Assembly: GCA_043782485.1 (NCBI GenBank)
Contig: JAYWAL010000040.1
Location: forward strand, 1-17,124
Direction: 5' to 3'
From: JANXUC01 sp043782485
Lineage (GTDB): Bacteria; Acidobacteriota; Terriglobia; Terriglobales; Acidobacteriaceae
DNA: 17,124 nucleotides
Each line of letters starts with the position of its first letter. Within the stretch, counting starts at the first letter, position 1. Below the pieces are notes generated by a model. That model was given only the letters and a program-made list of their open reading frames with translations, was not told where the DNA came from and made no database searches. Below, in pieces: positions 1-7,031 of this stretch. Made by a program: the position numbers and the translations under genes.

Positions 1-9
1 GCAACTTAG

Positions 10-35
10 AAGGCACGGGCTGCGGCCCGTGCCTT
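10..35 (-). terminator. Rho-independent-type terminator hairpin after the SH3-protein operon
   Basis: There is a perfect 11-bp stem (arms at 10-20 and 25-35) around a 4-nt loop, beginning 5 nt beyond the TAA stop of the minus-strand gene at 41. On the minus strand it is followed only by a short, weak T-containing tail. It may also serve a plus-strand gene ending left of the window, because on that strand it is followed by TTT. The position directly after a stop codon makes termination or 3'-end protection the likely role. Confidence 0.65.
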
Positions 36-40
36 TGCAC

Positions 41-1393
41 TTACTGAAAGGCTTCAGGCGGGTCGAACGAGCACTGACCGCGGAACGCCTCATCCGTGAT
101 GCGTCCGGCGAACCATTCCTGCAAGGACGTCACGGTAGCCGAAGCCATTCCCCCGTCGGCCGAATCGAAGACCAAAACTACCCCTTCCACGGTCGTTGCA
201 GCGGGCGATTTCTGTGGCGCAGCCAGGCGCGCCGCCAACCGGTAAAACATAGTTTTGGCCGTGTCCCATTTCTGGCCCGGAGTGGACGCGACGGCGCCCG
301 TTGGCAGCAGTGACGCGATTCTGACCGGCTTCCCCCGTAGCGGTGCCCAGTCGCCCGGATAGGTGTTCACTTCCTGCTTGGCCAGCCGAAAAGCCGGTCC
401 TGCCGCAGCTCCGGCCGGAGCGGCCTTGGCATTGACGTCGCCTGCGACTCCGGACGCGGCTTCCGGCGTGGCTTTGGCAGAGGCTTTAGGCGCGGCGACG
501 ACGCGATTGGGCAGCTCCAGCGCAGGCCCCCGAATCCAGCCGCGCGACAGCCCAGAAATCTGCACATGCACCCACTCAGAATTCGTGTTGAGCACTTGAA
601 ACTCATCCTGCGCGTCGGCGAGGAACAATACTTCCGCATCTTCGGATGGGCGCGAGTAGACGGGAGTCTTGGCTTGCCTAACTGCCGCTAAATCAGTGGG
701 ATGCGTCTGATTCCGCAGAATTTCCTCGAGCGTCCCCGCCTGCTCACGCAGAGCTTGTGCGTAGTTTGCTGAATCGCGCGGTTGGGGCGCGCCCCCCGAG
801 TCAGTATTCCCATCAGCAGTCGAACGCGGCGGCAACACGGTCGCGCCAGGTCTGGGTGTGGTGAACCTAGGGCTCTTTGCGGTTGCCGGAGGATCCTTGG
901 GGGGAGTGGACGAGGAAACCCCAGAAGCCGTTTTGGGAGGGGCTTTTTGTGCCAGAAAATCCTGGAGACGGTCCAACAAATCACCTTCCAGGCGACCGTT
1001 CGAGGGCAGCTCCGCGTATCCCGTGCCGGGGTTCGGACCAACCTGCCATACCGTGATCCTGGCCGTGACACGCACCATCGTGCTTCCGGCTGGCCTTTCC
1101 AGGACCCGAATGTCATACGAATAGTGGGGACGCTGGAAGCTGTCTGAGCCTGGGTTGGGCATGCTGACGAAGCCATCCACGGTGGGCAGGGTTCCTCCGG
1201 CGGCGGCGCGCAGGGCGCGGAGTGCGGCGTCGACCTCAGCCTTGGAAGCCTGGAACGTGCGCTCGGTAGGGGGGGCAATCGACCTGGGGATATTCGTGGC
1301 GGTCTGGCCCCAGACTGGGATTGCGCATAGGGCGACCCCTAGCCAAGCGAGCTTCATCGTGTTGCTCATAGGCCTCATGATCCTACGCCTCAT
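41..1393 (-). CDS. Secreted SH3-domain protein (second gene of a two-gene operon)
   Basis: This encodes a 450-aa hypothetical secreted protein. I chose ATG 1393 because it overlaps the upstream stop codon as ATGA and has GGAGG 7 nt upstream; an upstream in-frame start at 1462 would lie deep inside the previous gene. The N terminus is a signal peptide (basic start, hydrophobic core around residues 14-26, then VWGQ). An alpha/beta region follows at about 35-150, with strands such as SYDIRVLERP and VRVTARITVW. After a Pro/Thr/Ser-rich linker there is a bacterial SH3-like domain at about 242-295 (VYSRPSEDAEVLFL ... EWVHVQISG ... GWIRG). An Ala-rich linker leads to a C-terminal domain at about 335-450. 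SH3-like domains of this kind usually bind peptidoglycan or peptides outside the cytoplasm. The upstream gene has the same overall plan, so the pair probably arose by duplication. The precise function is unknown. Confidence 0.8.
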   Translation of the reverse strand: MRRRIMRPMSNTMKLAWLGVALCAIPVWGQTATNIPRSIAPPTERTFQASKAEVDAALRALRAAAGGTLPTVDGFVSMPNPGSDSFQRPHYSYDIRVLERPAGSTMVRVTARITVWQVGPNPGTGYAELPSNGRLEGDLLDRLQDFLAQKAPPKTASGVSSSTPPKDPPATAKSPRFTTPRPGATVLPPRSTADGNTDSGGAPQPRDSANYAQALREQAGTLEEILRNQTHPTDLAAVRQAKTPVYSRPSEDAEVLFLADAQDEFQVLNTNSEWVHVQISGLSRGWIRGPALELPNRVVAAPKASAKATPEAASGVAGDVNAKAAPAGAAAGPAFRLAKQEVNTYPGDWAPLRGKPVRIASLLPTGAVASTPGQKWDTAKTMFYRLAARLAAPQKSPAATTVEGVVLVFDSADGGMASATVTSLQEWFAGRITDEAFRGQCSFDPPEAFQ

Positions 1394-2448
1394 GGCAGCG
1401 CCTCCAGCTGGCTGCGCTGAATCCAACCCGTGTGACCGTCCGTAGTCTGAACGCCATACCAATAAGGGGTGAGAATAACGACTGCCACCTCGGCATTGGG
1501 CGGAACCGTTTGGATGGTCGTGGCGGTGTGGAAAGGGGCGGACTTCAGGGGAGCGCCGGGGGCTTTTACGCGAGCTTCGACCTGATGGCGCAGGCGGTTG
1601 ACGCGCTGCTCGAGTTCAGCAACGGAGCCTGCGGCGGCCGGGGCGTCAGCGGAGCCGGTCGGGCTGGGAAACGCCTGAGCAGGGATGGGAGCGGGGGTGC
1701 GTGTGGGCGCCGGGGCGGTTATTGCGCTGGGCGAGGTCGCCTCGCCTGCCTCGGCGGAAGGCAATGGCGGCGTCGGCGTAGATCGGCTGATTTGGGCACT
1801 AGGCTGGGGAATCCGCTTGCTTTCGGGTCGGGCCACCTCGTCGGCTTCGGCCTTGGCGTCTTCCTCGGCAACTGCTTGCATTTCCTTTTCGCGGGCTTGG
1901 ACGCGGTCGAGATGCTGTTGGACCTGGCCGAATTCGGCGCTCTCGACAGCGCCTTCGGAAGCGTGCACGGTGCGCCGGGCCGATTCGACGTACACGGCAT
2001 CGACTCGCAGCGCCACCTTGGTCGGACTCACTTGCCGGACGACGTAGCGCACGGTAATGGTTCCGCTGTCTTCGCTTTCTTTGAAGAAGCGCGGCGCAAT
2101 CACGTCGTCGACGACTTTATAGAAGGCCCGCCCCGGCGGCTTGTCCTTCCCAAAAGCGGAAGAAGTCTCCACTGGATGTGCTCCAGTGAGCGTTTTGTCG
2201 CGTTCGTAGACGTAGGTTCCATATAGGATGGGATCGGCGGCAACTTCCTCAATGGCCTTGATGGCGTCGTCCAGCGTGGCGGAAAGCTCGATATTGGAAC
2301 CGGTCGGCGCGGGCGGTTTCGCCTTGATTTTAGCGGCTGCGGGAAAGGTCAGCGCCACGACCAGGCAAGCCCAAGCACACATCTGGAACCGAGCAGCGCT
2401 GGGGTGAAGCCAGCCCCATACCTTCGTTTGATGTCGAACGGAATCCAT
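1390..2448 (-). CDS. Secreted/anchored SH3-domain protein (first gene of the operon)
   Basis: This encodes a 352-aa hypothetical protein. ATG 2448 is preferred because it places a hydrophobic export segment at residues 23-39 (CAWACLVVALTFPAAA). No clear Shine-Dalgarno is visible there. ATG 2382, just before the hydrophobic stretch, and ATG 2556 are alternatives. Residues about 50-165 form an alpha/beta domain (LDDAIKAIEEVAADPILYGT ... TVRYVVRQVSPTKVALRVDAVYV). It is followed by a charged, probably coiled-coil segment (QQHLDRVQAREKEMQAVAEE), a Pro/Ala/Ser-rich linker, a short second helix, and a C-terminal SH3-like domain (WYGVQTTDGHTGWIQRSQLE). The stop codon overlaps the next start as ATGA, which suggests translational coupling. 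The gene is divergent from the cytochrome/oxidase cluster. A cell-wall or envelope role is likely, but the exact function is unknown. Confidence 0.75.
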   Translation of the reverse strand: MDSVRHQTKVWGWLHPSAARFQMCAWACLVVALTFPAAAKIKAKPPAPTGSNIELSATLDDAIKAIEEVAADPILYGTYVYERDKTLTGAHPVETSSAFGKDKPPGRAFYKVVDDVIAPRFFKESEDSGTITVRYVVRQVSPTKVALRVDAVYVESARRTVHASEGAVESAEFGQVQQHLDRVQAREKEMQAVAEEDAKAEADEVARPESKRIPQPSAQISRSTPTPPLPSAEAGEATSPSAITAPAPTRTPAPIPAQAFPSPTGSADAPAAAGSVAELEQRVNRLRHQVEARVKAPGAPLKSAPFHTATTIQTVPPNAEVAVVILTPYWYGVQTTDGHTGWIQRSQLEALP

Positions 2449-2685
2449 GGCAGGGTTCGTGCAATTCTTGGCGTGACTATACACGGCCTTGGGGGATCTA
2501 AGCGAGTTTCTGTGTGGCCCGCCGGCCCCGCCGACGGTAACCAAACGCAATCTCAACAGTTAAAGCCTGAAACCCTGCTAGCCGCCAGCAAAAAAATCTG
2601 CTTGCTCGAGGTGAAATTTACGTGCCTATAAGTTTCTCTAAGATCACAGAAATCCCAAAAAATCCCCGCCAAGCGCTAGGAGTTA

Positions 2686-2707
2686 CAAATATTTTACAAA
2701 ATATTTG
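2686..2707. promoter_or_regulatory. Perfect 22-bp palindrome, operator candidate
   Basis: Two perfectly complementary 10-bp arms (CAAATATTTT and AAAATATTTG) flank a 2-nt centre, AC. The element is very AT-rich against a GC-rich background. Its right arm touches the proposed -35 element of the cytochrome/oxidase cluster. Dyad symmetry of this length in a promoter usually marks the binding site of a dimeric repressor or activator. I cannot assign the regulator from sequence. Confidence 0.5.
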
Positions 2708-2733
2708 CATTTATAAGACAAACGTCCTACTAT
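2705..2733 (+). promoter_or_regulatory. Possible sigma70-type promoter for the cytochrome/oxidase cluster
   Basis: TTGCAT (2705-2710) and TACTAT (2728-2733) are separated by 17 nt. The -35 matches the consensus at three of six positions and the -10 at four of six, so this is weak by itself. The adjoining palindrome makes a regulated promoter plausible. It would give a leader of roughly 300 nt before the ATG at 3039. Confidence 0.35.
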
Positions 2734-2757
2734 TTCGGTCGGTTGGTTGGTTTTATT

Positions 2758-2781
2758 GTCCAGTGGTCTTACCACTCGGAC
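2758..2781 (+). other. Leader hairpin upstream of the Cyc2-like gene
   Basis: The arms AGTGGT and ACCACT enclose a CTT loop. The stem extends outward by GTCC pairing with GGAC across a single bulged C, giving 10 bp in all. It lies about 20 nt downstream of the expected transcription start. It could stabilise the mRNA or take part in leader regulation. It lacks a T-tract, so it is not a standard terminator. Confidence 0.4.
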
Positions 2782-2969
2782 TTGGCCCAGGGGGCGGCGC
2801 TTTGGACGTAATTACGGCAATCTCGGGTTGTTGTTCCACAGTTGTTCAACGTTTAACGTCCCTACCCACCGAAACCTCGCAATCGCTATTCCCGCCCAAC
2901 CCCGGCATCGAATCCAACTTCAGTTCCAGCTTCCCGGCTTCCTCCCAATTACAGAGTTCGTTTCAAATG

Positions 2970-3029
2970 CAAGCTTCACCCACACAGGCTTCGCTCACAC
3001 AAATTTCGCTCTCACAGGTTTCGCTTTCA
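2970..3029 (+). repeat. Four imperfect 15-bp tandem repeats next to the ribosome binding site
   Basis: The units start at 2970, 2985, 3000 and 3015 (for example CAGGCTTCGCTCACA and CAGGTTTCGCTTTCA). They end exactly where the Shine-Dalgarno AGGAG of the Cyc2-like gene begins. Read in the downstream gene's frame they encode a five-residue pattern, Q-(A/I/V)-S-(P/L)-(T/S). Many of the differences between units fall at third codon positions. Confidence 0.7.
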
Positions 3030-3038
3030 GGAGATGGT

Positions 3039-4406
3039 ATGCAAATTCGGAATATGCGCCGAGGCCGCGTCGCCTCTGTCGGGCTGTTGGCCGCTTTCAC
3101 GCTTTGCCTTTTCGTGGTTTCCAGCAGTCAGCGCGCGGAGGCCATTCCCGCCTTTGCCCGCAAGTATGGGATGCCCTGCTCGGCCTGCCACGAAGCCTGG
3201 CCTAAGCTCAACAACTTTGGGCAAGTGTTCAAGGACAATGGCTACCAACTGGGCAACGACAAAGACGCGCCCATCTACCATGAGCCAGCCTATTGGCCGG
3301 TCAGCTTCCGCATGACTCCGAACTGGCACCGCGAGAGCACCGACAAGGTGCAGGTGGACCAGGCCGCGTCGGGCGTGCGCTCCATCACCACGCACGGTTT
3401 CGACCTTTCCGGACTCGACATTCTCACGGCGGGAACGCTCAACAAGAATATTTCCTTCCTGCTGACGCCTTCGGCCGACAGCACTGGAGCCTTCCACTTT
3501 GAGTCCGTCTGGGTGCGCTTCGACAACCTGTTGAAGACTTCCTGGCTGAACGTGAAGATGGGCAAGTTCGAGCTCGACAACGTGTTCTCGGAAAAGAGAA
3601 ACCTGACGCTTTCGAACAATGGCGGTCCCTACCAGATCTATCACTTCCAGCCCGTCACTTCGGTGTCCGCGCAGACGACCCCCTTCGGCATCGGCGACAA
3701 CCAACTGGGCCTGGAAGTCATGGGCCACTCCAAGAACAGTTACACGCGCTACTCGGCCTCGGTGCTGAGCAGCAATGACGGCAACGTCGGCTTGCCCACG
3801 GGCAACTCCTACGATGTATTCCTCGCCGGCAGCCAGGCTTTTGAAGTGGGCGGCCTGGGCTTGCAGCGCGTGGGCGGTTTTGCCTACCTGGGCCAACTGC
3901 CGACCTACAACCTTACTCAGGGCGGGGCGGCCATTGGCGGCGCTGGCCAGGGCTACAAGGGCTTCAAGCGAGAAGGCGTCTATGGCATGTGGTACCTGAA
4001 GAAGCTGGACATTACCACCATGTTCACGCACAACACCGAGAGCGCTTACCTGGCGACAGGCACGCCCTCGACCGGAACGCTGCCCACCGGCGCCCGTGAC
4101 GCCGTTTGGAATGGAGCGCTAATCGAGACCCACTACACGGTGCATCCGCGCTGGATTCTGGTCAACCGCTACGAAGCCATCCGCATGTCGCAGCAAAGCG
4201 ATCCGGCGTCCACTTCGACTCTGGGAAATATCGACGCGCTCACCTTTGGCACGCGCTACTACCCGTTCATGCACAGCCGCGACGGCTTCGCGTTCCACGA
4301 AGAGTATTCCATTCTGCGGACGCGCGGCATCTTCTCCGGCGGCGCCACGCCCAACCAGGATTCCACCAGCAGCAGCGTATTCGCTGGCTTTGACTTTATT
4401 TTTTAG
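3039..4406 (+). CDS. Outer-membrane monoheme cytochrome c-porin fusion, Cyc2-like
   Basis: This encodes a 455-aa protein. ATG 3039 is chosen because AGGAG lies 5 nt upstream and a signal peptide follows immediately (hydrophobic core at about 12-29, cleavage near AEA-I at 35/36). Directly after cleavage is one heme-binding motif, CSACH (residues 47-51), in the context ARKYGMPCSACHEAWPKLNN, followed by FGQVFKDNGYQ. This spacing resembles the small heme domain of Cyc2-type iron-oxidising cytochromes. The remaining 370 or so residues are alternating amphipathic strands rich in Gly, Asn, Thr and aromatics. They end in AGFDFIF; a terminal Phe is typical of BAM-assembled outer-membrane barrels. The length fits Cyc2-like fusions (roughly 400-500 aa). 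The likely role is moving electrons across the outer membrane to periplasmic carriers. The donor (Fe(II) or other) is unknown, and a barrel cytochrome of different function is possible. Confidence 0.75.
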   Translation: MQIRNMRRGRVASVGLLAAFTLCLFVVSSSQRAEAIPAFARKYGMPCSACHEAWPKLNNFGQVFKDNGYQLGNDKDAPIYHEPAYWPVSFRMTPNWHRESTDKVQVDQAASGVRSITTHGFDLSGLDILTAGTLNKNISFLLTPSADSTGAFHFESVWVRFDNLLKTSWLNVKMGKFELDNVFSEKRNLTLSNNGGPYQIYHFQPVTSVSAQTTPFGIGDNQLGLEVMGHSKNSYTRYSASVLSSNDGNVGLPTGNSYDVFLAGSQAFEVGGLGLQRVGGFAYLGQLPTYNLTQGGAAIGGAGQGYKGFKREGVYGMWYLKKLDITTMFTHNTESAYLATGTPSTGTLPTGARDAVWNGALIETHYTVHPRWILVNRYEAIRMSQQSDPASTSTLGNIDALTFGTRYYPFMHSRDGFAFHEEYSILRTRGIFSGGATPNQDSTSSSVFAGFDFIF

Positions 4407-4445
4407 AACCACCCTGTTGAGAACCACCTGATTGCACGAACCACC
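4406..4445 (+). repeat. Three GAACCACC direct repeats in the spacer before the diheme cytochrome
   Basis: GAACCACC occurs at 4406-4413, 4421-4428 and 4438-4445, with starts 15 and 17 nt apart. Together they fill the short gap between the barrel cytochrome stop and the diheme cytochrome. The function is unknown; they may be a replication-slippage relic or a protein-binding site. Confidence 0.55.
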
Positions 4446-4460
4446 ATGAGGACGACCTGT

Positions 4461-5363
4461 ATGTTGAAACTGAATCGCGCGAAGTGGATGAGTCTTTCGC
4501 TGAGCTTTCTCTGTTGCGCCCTTCCGGCGCTGGCTCAGGAGACGCGTGTGGACAATTTAACCGGCCATGCCGACGCTGGCAAAAAGATGTACCAGCGCAG
4601 CTGCATTGGCTGCCATGGAGTTTACGGAGACGGCAACGGCGAGAACGCGGCCTGGATAGAGCCGAAGCCGCGCGACTTTACCGCCGCCACCTTCAAATGC
4701 CGCTCGACGCCGACCGGCACGCTGCCGACCGACCAGGACCTTTACAATTCCATCACCCGCGGTTTCACCAACTCGAACATGCCGCACTGGGATTCGCTCA
4801 CCAAGCAAAATCGCGTGGACCTGATCGCCTACATTAAGACCTTCTCCGACCGCTGGAAGACCGACAAAGCCGGCGATGTGCTGAAGATACCGGCGGAAAC
4901 GCCGGTGACCATCGACAGCATCGCGCATGGCTCGGCGCTGTTCCAGAAGCTAGAATGCTGGAAGTGCCACGGGCAGGCGGGACGCGGCGATGGCCCCTCC
5001 GCCTCCACGCTGACTGACAGCAAAGACAACCCCATCCGCCCCTACAACTTTTCCGCCGGCACCGACGATTCGCGCTTTAAGTGCGGAGCGGCCAATGCGG
5101 ACATCTACAAAATCTTCATGACCGGCGTGGACGGTACGCCCATGCCAGCGTTTGCGGATGTGATCCAGCCCAACGACGCCTGGGATCTGGTGCACTACCT
5201 GCGCACGTTGCAGATCAACCGCCACAGCAAGGAAAATGAAGTCTTGCGCGCGGCAGGCGGCAAGATTCCGAAAGTTGAAATTAAAGACGCGGCCCCGGCC
5301 ACGGCGCCAGCGGCAACCCCGGAGGCTCAGCCTGAAGCCAAGCCCCAGGGTGGCCGAAGGTAG
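4461..5363 (+). CDS. Periplasmic diheme cytochrome c
   Basis: This encodes a 300-aa protein from ATG 4461, which has GAGGA 8 nt upstream; ATG 4446 (five residues longer) is an alternative without a clear ribosome binding site. A signal peptide runs to about residue 25 (ALPALA-Q). Two class I cytochrome c domains follow: CIGCH (48-52) with probable Met ligand M107 (SNMPHW), and CWKCH (166-170) with probable Met ligand M228 (TPMPAF). The C-terminal 25 residues are an Ala/Pro/Glu-rich tail. Diheme c4-like proteins carry electrons between membrane partners. Placed between the outer-membrane cytochrome and the oxidase, this one is the natural periplasmic shuttle feeding the CuA site of CoxB, the position Cyc1 holds in the A. 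ferrooxidans rus operon. The carrier class is secure; the partners are inferred. Confidence 0.88.
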   Translation: MLKLNRAKWMSLSLSFLCCALPALAQETRVDNLTGHADAGKKMYQRSCIGCHGVYGDGNGENAAWIEPKPRDFTAATFKCRSTPTGTLPTDQDLYNSITRGFTNSNMPHWDSLTKQNRVDLIAYIKTFSDRWKTDKAGDVLKIPAETPVTIDSIAHGSALFQKLECWKCHGQAGRGDGPSASTLTDSKDNPIRPYNFSAGTDDSRFKCGAANADIYKIFMTGVDGTPMPAFADVIQPNDAWDLVHYLRTLQINRHSKENEVLRAAGGKIPKVEIKDAAPATAPAATPEAQPEAKPQGGRR

Positions 5364-5404
5364 ATTGAGTACAAGATCCAACACCTTCAAGGAGTTCGTA
5401 AACT

Positions 5405-6106
5405 ATGCGTTTCCACAAGAATCTGATCAGTGCCGCACTAGTCGTAATGTGTCCGGGCCTTTTGCTGGCGGGCACGGTGAGCGGAAAAGTTACTTTCACA
5501 GGGACTCCGGCCAAGCCGAAATCCATTGACATGTCCAAGGAACCAAACTGCGCCAAGGCCTACACGACACCGGCTTTGACGGAATCGTTTGTGAGCGGGG
5601 CGGGCAGCACGCTCGACAACGTAGTGGTATACATCTCAGCGGGCGCGCCCGACGAGAAGGCCGCTCCCACGCAGGCGGTTACATTCGAACAGAAGAACTG
5701 CCGCTACACGCCGCACGTCCTGGCCATGCAGGTGGGCCAGGAATTGAAGGTGGTGAACTCGGACCAGACGTCGCACAACATTCACCCCCTGGCCAAGCTG
5801 AACCGCGAGTGGAACAAGTCGCAACCGCCCGGAACCCAGCCGCTGTCGGAAAGGTTTGACAAGGAAGAATTCATCCCGGTCAAGTGCAACGTGCATCCCT
5901 GGATGCGCGGCTACTTCGCCGTGCTGAAGACTTCGCACTATGCCATCTCCAAGGGCGACGGCAAGTTTGAGCTGCCCAACCTGCCGCCGGGCAAGTACAC
6001 GCTGACCGCCTGGCACGAGGACTACGGCACGACCACAGCCGACGTGACCATTACCGGCACGGAAACCAAGAGCGTGGATTTCGCGCTCAAGGCCAAAGCG
6101 TACTAG
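5405..6106 (+). CDS. Secreted cupredoxin (type-1 copper) with Ig-like carboxypeptidase-regulatory fold
   Basis: This encodes a 233-aa protein; AAGGAG lies 10 nt before the ATG. A signal peptide covers residues 1-22 (ending LLLAG). A short beta segment (GTVSGKVTFTG) is followed by a cupredoxin domain at about 70-175. It has the expected type-1 copper ligands: a His in SHNIH (H124 or H127), C161, H164 and M167 in KCNVHPWM. The C-terminal 50 residues (GKFELPNLPPGKYTLTAWHE) are a carboxypeptidase-regulatory-like beta domain. Type-1 copper proteins are one-electron carriers. Lying between a diheme cytochrome and coxB, this one may relay electrons to the oxidase, as rusticyanin does in iron oxidisers. 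A structural or copper-delivery role for the oxidase CuA site is the main alternative. Confidence 0.82.
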   Translation: MRFHKNLISAALVVMCPGLLLAGTVSGKVTFTGTPAKPKSIDMSKEPNCAKAYTTPALTESFVSGAGSTLDNVVVYISAGAPDEKAAPTQAVTFEQKNCRYTPHVLAMQVGQELKVVNSDQTSHNIHPLAKLNREWNKSQPPGTQPLSERFDKEEFIPVKCNVHPWMRGYFAVLKTSHYAISKGDGKFELPNLPPGKYTLTAWHEDYGTTTADVTITGTETKSVDFALKAKAY

Positions 6107-6124
6107 CTTCTTACGGTTTCTTAC

Positions 6125-6146
6125 GGCGGCCCGGCAACGGGCCGCC
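6125..6146 (+). terminator. Intercistronic hairpin between the cupredoxin and coxB
   Basis: A perfect 9-bp GC-only stem (6125-6133 with 6138-6146) is closed by a GCAA tetraloop of the GNRA type. It lies 18 nt after the cupredoxin stop and is followed by a T-poor sequence. It is more likely a partial terminator or mRNA-stabilising element, separating expression of the electron carriers from the oxidase genes, than a full stop. Confidence 0.55.
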
Positions 6147-6200
6147 GCTTTCACGCAATCCCCAGTAGGTTCTGCGGAAATTCCGCAACAGCGAGGCGGC

Positions 6201-6998
6201 ATGGGTAAGTTTTTTGCGGTAGTGGTAGTGATTCTGGCCATCGCATCGGCCGTGCCGATTGTGCGGCATACATGGGCACCTCCGGTGGATATCTCCACCC
6301 ACGGCCACCTCATCGACGAGCAGCTCAATGACACCATGATGGAAGTGGGCATCTCTTTCCTGGTAGCGCAGTTCGTGTTGGCCCTGTTTGTCTGGAAGTC
6401 TTCGTCGGCCAACAGCACGATTAAGAGCTTCCCTGGCGGCGCAAAAGTCCTGGTCATCGCGGCGCTGGTTCTTGTCGGAACGGAAGTGGTCGCGCTGGGC
6501 GCTTTCGGCCAGAAGGCCTGGGCGGAAGTCTATTTCCGTCCCGCCGTGCCCGATGCCATCCAGATTCAAACGCAAGCCGGACAGTTCGCATTCTATTTTC
6601 GCTATCCCGGGCCGGACGGCAAATTCGGCGCGCTGCATCCCGACAAAATTGACGAAGGCAACCAGAACTTCTTTGGCCTCGATCCCGCCAATGACGTGGA
6701 TTCCCGCGACGACATCGTGACCGGCGAAATGGCGATTCCAGTGCACCATGAAATCCACTTGTTGATGCATGCCAAGGATGTGGGCCACTCCTTCTACGTC
6801 CGCGAGTTGCGCATTCAGCAGGATTTCGTTCCGGGACTCGACCTTTCCCTGCACTTCACTGCCACGCAAACGGGACGCTACGAAATTGTGTGCACGCAGC
6901 TCTGCGGCTTGGGCCACTACAACATGAAGGCGTACTTGAACGTTCTGTCGCAGGAAGACTACGACAAATGGATCAAGGATAAAGCAGCGCAGCAGTAA
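6201..6998 (+). CDS. coxB: Cytochrome c oxidase subunit II (CuA subunit)
   Basis: This encodes a 265-aa protein; GAGG lies 4 nt before the ATG. Hydrophobic segments at about 3-21, 50-65 and 82-104 anchor a periplasmic cupredoxin domain. The binuclear CuA ligands are H196 (VGHSF), C231, C235, H239 and M242 in CTQLCGLGHYNM. The residue between the cysteines that is usually Glu is Gln (Q233), as in the Thermus ba3 oxidase. There is no fused cytochrome c domain after the CuA site, so electrons must come from a separate carrier, such as the diheme cytochrome or cupredoxin encoded just upstream. This subunit accepts electrons and passes them to heme a in subunit I. It is followed by coxA after 33 nt. 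Confidence 0.95.
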   Translation: MGKFFAVVVVILAIASAVPIVRHTWAPPVDISTHGHLIDEQLNDTMMEVGISFLVAQFVLALFVWKSSSANSTIKSFPGGAKVLVIAALVLVGTEVVALGAFGQKAWAEVYFRPAVPDAIQIQTQAGQFAFYFRYPGPDGKFGALHPDKIDEGNQNFFGLDPANDVDSRDDIVTGEMAIPVHHEIHLLMHAKDVGHSFYVRELRIQQDFVPGLDLSLHFTATQTGRYEIVCTQLCGLGHYNMKAYLNVLSQEDYDKWIKDKAAQQ

Positions 6999-7031
6999 AC
7001 AACTTTAGCTCTACTCCCAAGGGTGATAGCA

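Larger units (their letters stand above)
2449..3038. other. Divergent intergenic region, about 590 bp
   Basis: This gap separates the minus-strand SH3 operon from the plus-strand cytochrome/oxidase cluster. It holds a perfect palindrome (2686-2707), a possible promoter (2705-2733), a hairpin (2758-2781) and a 15-bp tandem repeat (2970-3029), each listed separately. The frame of the downstream cytochrome stays open back to 2622, but the translation of that stretch is Ser/Thr-rich and lacks an export signal. I read it as mostly a non-coding leader. No convincing promoter for the minus-strand operon was found. Confidence 0.6.

Noticed and set aside
1432..2226. 264-codon plus-strand frame opposite the first SH3 protein
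   Set aside because: The Gly/Arg-rich translation has no recognisable domain, and the minus-strand gene has the SH3 domain and the ATGA coupling.
2758..2781. The leader hairpin considered as a riboswitch or attenuator
   Set aside because: I recognise no conserved riboswitch core, and there is neither a T-tract terminator nor an alternative pairing around it.
2970..3029. Tandem 15-bp units considered as a CRISPR array
   Set aside because: The units are contiguous and imperfect with no unique spacers, and no cas genes are present.
3027..4031. 334-codon minus-strand frame opposite the Cyc2-like gene
   Set aside because: The plus strand carries a signal peptide, a heme motif and a barrel pattern. 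The antisense product shows only Val/Arg/His-rich low complexity.
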